From Alphaproteobacteria bacterium (GTDB lineage Bacteria > Pseudomonadota > Alphaproteobacteria > Rickettsiales > UBA6187), in NCBI GenBank assembly GCA_024280585.1, contig JAJRPW010000132.1, positions 1-11,566 on the forward strand: 11,566 bases of DNA, written 5' to 3'. Of the stretch, positions 1-8,700 are shown one piece after another (the stretch's first letter is position 1; every line of letters starts with the position of its first letter). A program made the position numbers and the translations under genes. The notes beneath the pieces were generated by a model that ran no database searches, was not told where the DNA came from, and saw nothing but the letters and a program-made list of their open reading frames with translations.

Positions 1-231
1 GGAAACTGTTGGGATAACGCGACATCCGAGAGCTTCTTCAGCACCATAAAAGGCCAGCTAGTGGAGTTAAACAATTTTGCCGACCAAACCGAGGCAGCCG
101 CGGCTATTTTTGAGTATATTGAGGTGTTTTATAACAGAATAAGGGCGCATTCTGCAAACGGATACCGCGCTCCTGCTGAGTTTGAGGCTATGCAAAATAA
201 TTCAAGGATTTTGAAAAAATCTGTCCTCTAA
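1..231 (+). CDS. IS3-family transposase (OrfB), C-terminal fragment
   Basis: The last 76 codons of an IS3-family OrfB-type transposase, open to the left window edge and ending in TAA. The fragment starts GNCWDNATSESFFSTIKGQ, the conserved end of the rve/DDE catalytic core; the Glu in SESFF is the expected third catalytic acidic residue. It is followed by the usual YIEVFYNRIRAHSANGYRAP stretch (the YN.RR/H...Y.SP.E signature). The first two catalytic Asp residues lie upstream of the window, so activity cannot be judged. Family assignment is secure; the specific IS is not identified. Confidence 0.9.
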   Translation, partial: GNCWDNATSESFFSTIKGQLVELNNFADQTEAAAAIFEYIEVFYNRIRAHSANGYRAPAEFEAMQNNSRILKKSVL

Positions 232-246
232 ACTGTTGACACGCCA
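222..246 (+). repeat. Right terminal inverted repeat of the IS3 element
   Basis: A 25-bp segment starting TGTCCTCTAAACTG and ending GACACGCCA. Its reverse complement starts TGGCGTGTCAAC, a typical left-end sequence of IS3-group elements. It overlaps the transposase stop codon. The left partner is outside the window, so the repeat is recognised by position and form, not by pairing. Confidence 0.6.
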
Positions 247-277
247 CTGAAAGAAAGGAGCTTATAAAGGAATGGTC

Positions 278-283
278 GGAGGA
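278..283 (+). promoter_or_regulatory. GGAGGA ribosome-binding-like site before the relaxase fragment
   Basis: GGAGGA lies four bases before the GTG at 288. It could allow reinitiation on the truncated relaxase frame, but it lies inside what was probably coding sequence and may be fortuitous. Confidence 0.35.
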
Positions 284-287
284 TTTT

Positions 288-1406
288 GTGAATGGAAAAC
301 ATACGAAGCAACAGGAGTGGAAATTAGAAAGACTTGATGAATTAAGAGAAGAAAAGGACAATTTAGATAATAAGAAAGAGGATGGCAAGTTGTCGCGAGA
401 AGAGGGCGCCAGGTTAGAAGAAGTAAAGAAAAACCTGAGTGATAAACGGATAGTATTAAACGGTAAGGAATATAGTTTAGAAGTAAGAACTCCTAAAGAT
501 ACTACACATATAATATTGTCTATTGGAGGCAAACATAGTGCAGCTAAAACAAAAAGAGCTACGGATGCAGTAAGAGAGTTTTTAGGTAAGAACTTTGGTG
601 ATGTTGGTTATAGATATGTATTTGCGATGCATACAGATACGGATAATCTCCACGCCCATTTTATAGTAAAGAATGTGAATGAAATGACACGTAAGCGTTT
701 GCATCTTGATAAGGCGGATCTGTTTATATTAAGGCAGGATCTTGGCCGTGAACTATCTAGCCGAGGCATTGAAAGATCTGCTACTATGCGGATGGACAGG
801 GCTAAAACGGTAGCTAGGATACATGAAGGGGTAGAGCAGGTTAGGGAGCGTCATAGTTGGTATCAGACACAGCTGGAAAAGGGTAGGGAGGGTTTTAGTA
901 ATTTCAATATAGCTACATATAGAAACTTCACATTATCTAAGGCTCAGAGGCTGATAAAAGGTGTGCAGAAGGAATTACAGAAGTTTGACTATAGAGGCGA
1001 CAGGCAGGCTCTCAAAAAAGACCTAAAATATTTGCGTGAGTTCAAGAAAGATTTAATGAAGGTAACGCCTGCTCGATTTAATATAGAAAAGGAATCCTTA
1101 TTAAAGAAGATAGATACGGATAATATTATATTATTCAAGAAAATTGAGGAATTAAAGAGGCCAAATGAGTTAAAGATCCAGGGCAAAGGCATATTAATAA
1201 AGACTGGCAATGAAATATATCTGAAAGAATATGTAAAAAAACACGAAAAAGAAGTTGAGGTTGCCCTTGATTACATGAAGGATCACAAGGGTTTAGCCCC
1301 AAAAAAGAAGCAGAGGAATATAGAGATTATTCAAAGTCTAAAAGCTATCAGAGAAAAGACTATAGGAAAAGGTAAAGGAATGAGTAGGGAAAAAAGCTTA
1401 TTTTGA
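288..1406 (+). CDS. VirD2-like relaxase/mobilisation nuclease, 5'-truncated by an IS
   Basis: Relaxases of this family nick one strand at the transfer origin of a plasmid or integrative element and stay bound through a tyrosine. Residues 73-180 fit the Relaxase/VirD2 fold: a THIILSIGG strand at 73-81 and the metal-binding three-histidine motif HTDTDNLHAH (H115, H122, H124). Residues 215-330 are Lys/Glu-rich and probably helical. The nucleophilic tyrosine motif, normally near the N-terminus, is absent. The frame has no stop between the IS end (246) and the GTG at 288; residues encoded there (ERKELIKEWSEDFV) look like continuing protein. I therefore infer that the gene was cut by the IS and that 288 is either a secondary start or no start at all. 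The remaining protein should be unable to nick DNA. The gene is AT-rich. Confidence 0.75.
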   Translation: MNGKHTKQQEWKLERLDELREEKDNLDNKKEDGKLSREEGARLEEVKKNLSDKRIVLNGKEYSLEVRTPKDTTHIILSIGGKHSAAKTKRATDAVREFLGKNFGDVGYRYVFAMHTDTDNLHAHFIVKNVNEMTRKRLHLDKADLFILRQDLGRELSSRGIERSATMRMDRAKTVARIHEGVEQVRERHSWYQTQLEKGREGFSNFNIATYRNFTLSKAQRLIKGVQKELQKFDYRGDRQALKKDLKYLREFKKDLMKVTPARFNIEKESLLKKIDTDNIILFKKIEELKRPNELKIQGKGILIKTGNEIYLKEYVKKHEKEVEVALDYMKDHKGLAPKKKQRNIEIIQSLKAIREKTIGKGKGMSREKSLF

Positions 1407-1537
1407 ACTTATCTGCAGCAATAAATTTAATAAATTTGGCCGAAAATACAGTTTTGTGGGCACTGGGTTTAATGGTTAGCTGGCGTAAAAAAGGCCTGCA
1501 TATAAACATAAATAATAGTTATTATGTAAAATATTAG
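1403..1537 (+). CDS. Possible small coupled ORF after the relaxase (44 aa)
   Basis: A TTG at 1403 overlaps the relaxase stop (TTGA), and the frame runs to a TAG at 1535-1537. The product would be hydrophobic in its middle (about INLINLAENTVLWALGLMV) and then basic (SWRKKG). An overlap of this kind is typical of translationally coupled genes, and the stretch reads like protein with a possible membrane segment. It could also be the decayed start of a longer mobilisation-operon gene, or chance. No family was recognised. A weak GGA precedes the TTG. Confidence 0.22.
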   Translation: MNLSAAINLINLAENTVLWALGLMVSWRKKGLHININNSYYVKY

Positions 1538-1601
1538 TGAATAATTACTTTAAAACAGCTATAATAACGGCTTTTGACATTACCCCTTGAAAAGGGAGTA
1601 T

Positions 1602-2711
1602 TCAAATAACTCGATATCTGACGGCTCTGCCTTCGCCAATACGCTCCAGCTTTTTCATGTTGAGCAGCTTTTTAATTATCGATTCGACAGTACGTGGTGG
1701 AAATCCTAGCGCATTGATAGCATCCTTACGACTAAACTGCCTCTCTTCAATGGCTCCAACCCACTGCCATAGCGCAAGCTGCTTTTCTGAAAGAAGATAT
1801 TCAATATTATCGCTTGCGAGAATTTCAAGGGCAGCACGCGATTGCTCCCGCACTATTTTCAGGAAAAATAATAAAAATGGAGAAATATCTTCATCATTAC
1901 TTTTCCAGCTGCTTTGCGTTTTGTTTAACGCAAGATAATAATCCGCTTTATTAGCTTCTATCAGCTTTTCATGCGATACAACGGATACAAATTTGTAATC
2001 CTGCTGTAACAATATTAAGTTAGTAAGAAGCCGGCTAGTCCTGCCGTTTCCATCAGCGAAAGGGTGAATAGCCAGATATTCAAAAATGAAATTTGCTAGC
2101 AAAATAAGCGGATGTTTACCGCTCTCATTTACCGCCCATTCATACCACCCCGTCAGTTCCTGCATTTCTTTTTGCACAAGATGCGGCGGCGTTGGTTCAA
2201 AAATAATGCCAACTACATTACCGCTTTGATCCTTGGCTTCAACACGGTTAGAACCAAATTTATACTGCCCTTTATGGCGAGAATCCTTTTCGCTATATCT
2301 AAGCATGTCATTGTGCAGTTGTAATATAGATGATTCACGAATCGGGATATTATCGTAATTATCAAATATGAGTTCCAGCATCTCCAAATAACCTGCAACC
2401 TCTTGCTCGTCGCGGGTTTTGAATTTTTTTATACGCAGATTTTTGTATAGAGCCTCTACTTGCTCGTCGTTCAGGCGATTGCCCTCAATACGGTTTGATG
2501 AGCCGGTTGAAGTTACAATAACTGAGTGTGTAAGACGCTCAATTGTTTGTGGCAGCAGCTTACCGGTTATCTTCCAGCTGTTTTTGACACTATCAATTTC
2601 TGATAAAATCGAGTATATTTCCTCAATAATATCAGATTTGAGTGCTAACCTTACATTTAATCTAAAACTTTGCCATTCCATATTTTTACTCACACGTATC
2701 CTACGTGACAT
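1602..2711 (-). CDS. Fic family protein (class II, putative AMP-transferase) with winged-helix C-terminus
   Basis: Fic enzymes usually transfer AMP from ATP to a hydroxyl group of a target protein. The full active-site motif HPFADGNGRTSR is at 216-227 (catalytic H216, phosphate-binding GNGR). An inhibitory-helix motif (S/T)xxxE(G/N) is present as S72-NRI-E76-G77 before the core, which makes this a class II Fic with built-in autoinhibition by E76. Residues about 305-369 read as a winged-helix DNA-binding domain (SRKDAINALGFPPRTVESII then KKLERIGEGRAVRYRV), an architecture common in chromosomal Fic proteins. The target is unknown. Coordinates give the longest frame (ATG at 2711). However, a promoter-like sequence overlaps that ATG, so the likely starts are the GTG at 2693 (AGGA five bases before) or the ATG at 2681 (MEWQSF). 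It lies 44 bp after the RTX gene on the same strand. Confidence 0.93.
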   Translation of the reverse strand: MSRRIRVSKNMEWQSFRLNVRLALKSDIIEEIYSILSEIDSVKNSWKITGKLLPQTIERLTHSVIVTSTGSSNRIEGNRLNDEQVEALYKNLRIKKFKTRDEQEVAGYLEMLELIFDNYDNIPIRESSILQLHNDMLRYSEKDSRHKGQYKFGSNRVEAKDQSGNVVGIIFEPTPPHLVQKEMQELTGWYEWAVNESGKHPLILLANFIFEYLAIHPFADGNGRTSRLLTNLILLQQDYKFVSVVSHEKLIEANKADYYLALNKTQSSWKSNDEDISPFLLFFLKIVREQSRAALEILASDNIEYLLSEKQLALWQWVGAIEERQFSRKDAINALGFPPRTVESIIKKLLNMKKLERIGEGRAVRYRVI

Positions 2712-2728
2712 TATGTGAGGTTATGTGA
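2702..2728. promoter_or_regulatory. Three TAYGTGA direct repeats phased at 10 bp (candidate operator)
   Basis: On the + strand TACGTGA (2702-2708), TATGTGA (2712-2718) and TATGTGA (2722-2728) repeat with a 10-bp period. The first is also the right arm of the inverted repeat CACGTA-TCC-TACGTG (2693-2707). The array covers the -10, spacer and presumed start site of the Fic promoter, so a bound protein would block transcription. The C-terminal winged helix of Fic makes autoregulation a reasonable guess, but nothing here proves it. Confidence 0.4.
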
Positions 2729-2738
2729 TAAAAGTCAA
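2710..2738 (-). promoter_or_regulatory. Putative sigma70-type promoter of the Fic gene
   Basis: On the minus strand TTGACT (2738-2733) and CATAAT (2715-2710) are separated by exactly 17 bases, each matching the consensus hexamer at five of six positions. Transcription would begin near 2703, inside the first codons of the longest Fic frame. This argues for a downstream start codon and for expression independent of the RTX operon. It was identified by eye. Confidence 0.5.
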
Positions 2739-2755
2739 TATATTTAAATCGTCAG

Positions 2756-5700
2756 TTACCCGAATATAAAATCGCTCTCTGTTAGTTCTAGATCTTCGCG
2801 CATTATTCCGCCTATGTGGATGAGTTTTGTGATGCCGTTATAGATCGCGGTGACGTCGGTATAGCCGGTTTGTGTGTTATAGTCGGCGATGTGGAGCGTT
2901 TCGAAGGTGAATCCGCCGCCGATTATTTGCAATTTATCGCCCTCGAACTGGCTAAAATCATAAATCGTCGCGGTATTGTCGCCGCTGTTAAAGTCAAAAA
3001 CGAACGTATCCGCGCCGCCTCGGCCAACAAACGCATCCGTGCCAGAATAGCCGTTTAACACGTTGTCGCCGGCGTTTCCGGCTATAGTATCATTGCCTTT
3101 TCCGCCTATTATATTCTCAATGCTACTAATTATATCAATATCACGAGTGGTATAATTATAACCAAATCCATAGTTTAAATCGACATAAGCATTACTGGTT
3201 TGATCTGAATATGAGACAGTATCATTGCCTAATCCACCCGATATTACGTCGCCGCCGCCAGCTCCAGAAATCACATCATCACCATCATGGCCGTATAAAT
3301 CGTTACTGCCCGAATCGCCTGTTATCAGGTCGTTTTCAAGTGATCCTCGGACATTTTCGATGTTATAAATTTCGTCTAAATCGCCGGTTCTTAGGTTAAA
3401 AGAAAGGTTGGCCTTAAGATTTAGCCAAACGCCATCTGTCTGAGCTGAAAAATCAAGCGTATCCCAGCCCGCGCCACCATCGATAAAATCATTGCCATAT
3501 CCACCGTTTAAATAGTCATTTCCCGCGCCACCATTGAGAATATCGTCGCCTTGGCCACCATTAATAATGTCATGCCCAGCTCCGCCGTTAATTGTATCAT
3601 TACCGCGACCTCCATGGATTACATCACTGCCAGCCAAGCCATTTATGATGTTTGCCTTGTCATCTCCTGTGAGATTATCTGCAAACTTAGAACCGTCAAT
3701 ATCCTCGATAGAAAGCAGGATATCACCTGTCGCATGGCCTCCCGAGGCTGACCCATTCTTAAGATTAATATTTACGCCAGCGTTCGATGTAGCATATGAT
3801 ACACGGTCATTACCATGACCACCATCGATAAAATCAGCGCCAGCTCCGCCTTCAATAACATCATTACCGCGACCGGCATTTATGTCATCATCACCTTCAA
3901 GCCCTTGTATATTATCGTTTAAATCTGTAGCTGTAATGTCGTCGGCAAATTGTGTGCCGATAAATTCTTCGCCTTCATATTTGCCCTTGATATTTATGTC
4001 AAAAAACTGTGTTGCAGTAAGCGATCCGTCAGATGCTGTAACTTTTATGCTTACTGTTCCGGCATTTCCGACCGGAGGATTGCCGCTAAACTTACCATCA
4101 ACAAAATCCAGCCAGTAAGGCAGCGCTCTGCCATCGGCCGAAGTCGCTGTAAATGTTAAGGTATCACCGTCAACATCGCTAAATGCATTGCTTGGCAAAT
4201 CATAGATAAACTCGCTATCTTCGCGGGCTGATTGATCCAAAATAGCCAGTTGAACCGTCGGAGCATCATTCACCGCTGTCACATTAACCGTCACAATTTG
4301 CGGCAATGACCATGCGCCGTCAGAATCACGAACTTTATAGCTAAATATATCCGTGCCATTGAAGTCTGGTGCTGCGTTATAACTTATATTGCCATCGCTA
4401 TTGACCCAAACATCAACGCCAATACGGATACTAACGAATCTGACATTGCCCGGTGTCAGGGCGATTACGCCATCTTCAATGTCGCTCGCCGCCGGAACGA
4501 TAATTGTCGCCAGCGTGTCTTCAACCGCATCCGCAGATAATGCAGTAGCAATTGGAGCATCATTAACCGCGGAAAGCACGAGATTAACCGTCGCTGTTGC
4601 GATTTTACCCTCTGAATCTTTAACTTGATAAGTAAAATTATCGTCACCATTATAGTTTGCATTTGGCGTATAAGTCAACGTTCCGTCATAGTTATACGCT
4701 ATTGCTCCATGAATAGGCTTGGAAATCACCCCGTCAAATATCGGCGTGCCATCTTCTGCATCACTGTCATTTGACAGTAAATCAGCGATGTTTATTACTA
4801 TTGCATTATCTTCATCTGCGTTAAATTCATCGTCAAAGGCAATAGGAGCCTCATTTGTATCCTCAATTTCAAGGGCAAAATCATGCGTAATCTCGCCGCC
4901 ATTGCCATCGGAAATCGTGAATGTGAAGCTTGCAGCACCAAAATAATCCGCTGCTGGTGTGAAGGTTACCTCGCCATTTTCAAGCAGAACCGTGCCATTC
5001 GTCGTGCCCTGCACCGATATTATGTCCAAAATATCACCGTCAATATCGAAAGCCAGGCTTGCCGCCAAAAGATCCGCAACGCTTATCACAAAATTCGTAT
5101 TTTCATCTATAGTCGCATTGGCAGAAATCGCCGTTGGTGTATTATTCACAAAGTTTTTCCCGATAAAATTATCTCTTGTTAAATGGTCTATAAGCACATC
5201 TTCTAGCACTAAAACCTGACCATTACCAAGAGAAATGTTAACATCTTTACCATTTGGGCTCATTGCAGCCCGAAGTTCCGCAAAATTAGCAAATTCACTA
5301 TCAAATGCTGATAAATCAATCTGTTCACCTGGGCGCCAAAACTCAAAATCGGTTATGGTATCGGTCGCGCCTGCTTCTTTTGTGATAATAAACTTATCCG
5401 CACCATCTCCGCCGGTTAACCTGTCATTGCCGGCGCCATCATCAAGCGTGTCGTTGCCACTTCCGCCTTCTAAACGGTCATCACCTGCCGCTCCGGTTAG
5501 AATATCATCCCCGTCACCACCATTAATTTCATCAATATCATAGCCACCGTCAAGTACGTCATCCCCAGATGTTCCGTTTAAAACACCATCGTAAAAGGTA
5601 AAATTATCTGCTATAAAGCTGTTTGAGCCAGTATATTGCGGCTGGATTGATTGCCATAACCAACTTCCAGACAAATCCCCCATATTATGCCCTAAGGCTC

Positions 5701-8700
5701 TTAATTGATCCGTTGTAAGTGATGGAGCCGGTAGATAGTCAATGGAACTATTATGAATAAAATTCTTGAGAATTAATTCCTGGCCATCACCAAGATCAAT
5801 TTTCGTATCTCCATCTTCAACGCTAGAACTATCTATTAAATCATTTAAATTTCTAACATCTGTAAACTCAGAAAGATCAATTTTTTTATTACCCCACGAA
5901 GAAGCAACATCTATTCTCTGTGTTGTATAGGTGGGTCTAGTATATGAAGACGTGTCAGTATAAGTATATTTTGCCGATACTGACCCGTTAAAACTGGAGT
6001 AATTATAAACAGTATCAATATCGCCAGCATTTTTTGTTACTTGCAAAACATCAACAAACCCAGTTTGTGTATTTAAATATATATTATCCGAACCTTTGCC
6101 ATCAATAAAATATTCAGCCTTAGCACCAGTTCCACTAATAGTATTGTCTAAATTTGTACCATAAATAACTCCATCCAGGCCATAAATCTGGTTTTGTATA
6201 GTGATGGTTGGAGATGCAGTCTCAGCAAGAATAAATGGCAAACCACCTTCAAACCTATCTAAATTGCTCCAGTCCACTCCTTTTAACTGGATATACTGAC
6301 CATTTATCTCAATGGTTGTATCATCTCCACCGCTGGCAATATTAATATTGGTAATATTACCAAAGGCTGTTAAATCAATCTTTTCCAGGGGATTATCTAT
6401 CTCAAAATCAGTGATTATAGTGGTTCCGCCTGCGATAACATCAATGATAAAAGTATCATTGCCACTGCCACCGGTTAAATTATCAGTGCCGCCCTTACTG
6501 TGTAAAACATCATCACCACCTTTACCGCTTAAAATATTATTATTAACATCACCGGTAATTATATCATTAAATTCTGAACCAATAATTTCTTCAATATCTA
6601 TAAGGATGTCACCAGTTGCCGTGCCTCCTGTGGCTGTTCCGGCTGTAAGATTAACCTCCACCCCTGCAAAAGAATCTATATATTGAGCTTCATCGCTGCC
6701 ACTGCCACCGTCAATCGTATCCGCGCCAAAACCGCCTATAAATATATCATTGCCGCTATTACCGTTTAAAATATCATCGCCATCTTGCCCATGAATCTCA
6801 TCATCTCCGCCGTTGCCGTTTATTGTATCAGCATCTAAACTTCCTATAAGCCTGTTTGCGTATTCATCACCACTGCTTGCTATACCGCTACTAACCGAAT
6901 TATAAATGACAATATCGGCAATATTTTCCGGCAATATAAAATTAGAAATACTGATTTGCTCTGGAGTAATTCCCTTTAAAATAACACTATGTCCACCAGC
7001 AATTGCTAAAATAGTATCATTACCATTTGGCGCAAGACTGATTTCATTCACATTTACAGATGCAAAATCTGAGTAGTCCAATACATCTTGATCGACATTA
7101 AAATCAATGATGTATGTACGACTAAATTCATCAACGGGAATAACAAACCTGTCACTTCCTGCCCCGCCAATAAGCTGATCAATCCCGCCGCCGCTTATAA
7201 GCACATCATCGCCCGCGCCGCCTTTTAAAACATCATTTCCTGCCAGGCCCATAAGGATATTATCGCCGTCATCGCCGATTATTATGTCGTCATTATCTGT
7301 GCCTATAGCGTTTTCGATTGCAGTATACCGGTCGCCCAATGCGGCTCCTTTGAACCCTTTTCCCTGCTCCAAGTCAATATGTACACCGCCATCGTTAAAC
7401 GGATGTGTATAGGAAACCCAGTCATTGCCCGCTCCACCATCCATATATTCCGCGCCTTCAAACCCGTCAAAAACATCATTTCCCGCCTCGCCATAAAGCC
7501 TATCGTCACCTTTGGCGCCGAATAATTGGTCATTGCCCGCACCGCCATAGATCACATCATCGCCAGCCTCGCCATTTATCAGATTATCCTGGCTATCTCC
7601 AACCAAAATATCAGCAAAATCTGACCCGGTTATATTCTCAATGCCGCTATATGTATCACCTTCTGCGTGCCCGCCATAATTCTTACCCGTTGCCAGATTT
7701 ACATAAACTGCACGGTCGGATTCCAGATAGTCGATTTCATCGATGCCCGTGCCACCATCGATTATATCCGCGCCCGCGCCGCCATGCAGCTTATCATCGC
7801 CTGCGCCACCGATTAGATGATCATCTCCATCGCCACCGCGTAAATCATCCCGGCCAGCTCCGCCATCTAATATATCATCACCGCCGCCTCCTTCCAGGCG
7901 GTCATCGCCTGCACCACCAGACAACTGGTCAACTGCGCCATCACCTCTTATAAAATCATCGCCGCCGCGACCATCAATTACATCCGCACCGCCACGCCCG
8001 AAAATATAGTCATTGCCGTTGCTGCCAATAATCTCATCATCACCTTCGGTTCCAACAAATACAGATGTTTCCAGCACCTCATCGCCGCCAATATTTGAAT
8101 AAATATCGTCGTCTGCCGCCGTTAAAGTTACCGTGTCAATGAATAATTCTGCGCCCGAGGCCGCATCCAGGCTATCTGAAATCTCCGCCAAACTTTTGCC
8201 TAATTCATCCGCGTGCATGATCAATATATTGCCCATAGCCAGCCAAAAATCATGGGCTTCGCTATCGGCAATATATTCACCAGCTTTTGTGATAATATCC
8301 GCCATCGAATCACCAAGCGTCATTGAATCTGTTTTAAAATCATAGCGGGCATTTTCAAAAATATCCGCGAAAGTTCCTTGCACCAAAATCCGAGCCGACA
8401 TTAAATTCGCAACTTCCGTCCACACTTTTTTTACCCCAACCGAGGCCTTAGAACCAACGAAATCTGCCGTGCCCAACTGTTTCCACTCAACCCCGGTGAA
8501 TTGCTCCAGGAAATCCACCTTGCGTGCATCAATATTGCTGCCATTGCCGGTCCTGCGCGCATCCGGATCATTATCTGCAACCCCCGCCCATTCATACAAA
8601 AAATCATCGATTTTACCTGCAACAAGGCTCATATCCGCCGCCTCAAGCTTCACCAGATCCTTCATCATTGCTTTCAAATCGGCATTATCCGTCATGGCCA

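Larger units (their letters stand above)
1..246 (+). mobile_element. IS3-family insertion sequence, right (3') end only
   Basis: The 3' part of an IS3-family element that begins before the window. It holds the end of the DDE transposase gene and the right terminal inverted repeat, which ends in CCA at 246 (IS3-family ends read TG...CA). The transposase stop lies inside the repeat, as is usual in compact IS3 elements. The DNA after 246 is relaxase coding sequence, so this copy sits inside a former mobilisation gene. The left end and target duplication are outside the window. The exact boundary at 246 is inferred from the end pattern. Confidence 0.75.

Noticed and set aside
188..532. Minus-strand frame rich in Ser/Phe/Leu opposite the relaxase start
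   Set aside because: It crosses the IS boundary and mirrors the Lys/Glu-rich relaxase codons; it is a shadow frame.
1584..1596. Small hairpin CCCTT-GAA-AAGGG just after the Fic stop, considered as a terminator
   Set aside because: The stem is only five pairs with a three-base loop, and no T-run follows on either strand.
7405..7953. Long open frame on the + strand within the RTX gene (His/Arg/Pro-rich)
   Set aside because: It is the antisense shadow of the RTX repeats: the Gly/Asp codons produce His/Arg/Pro-rich, stop-poor antisense frames. No start signal or plausible protein composition.
2999..8053. Periodic 27-bp nucleotide repeats, considered as CRISPR or a minisatellite
   Set aside because: The period is that of the nine-residue RTX unit in frame with the gene, units differ at many synonymous sites, and there are no constant repeats with unique spacers.
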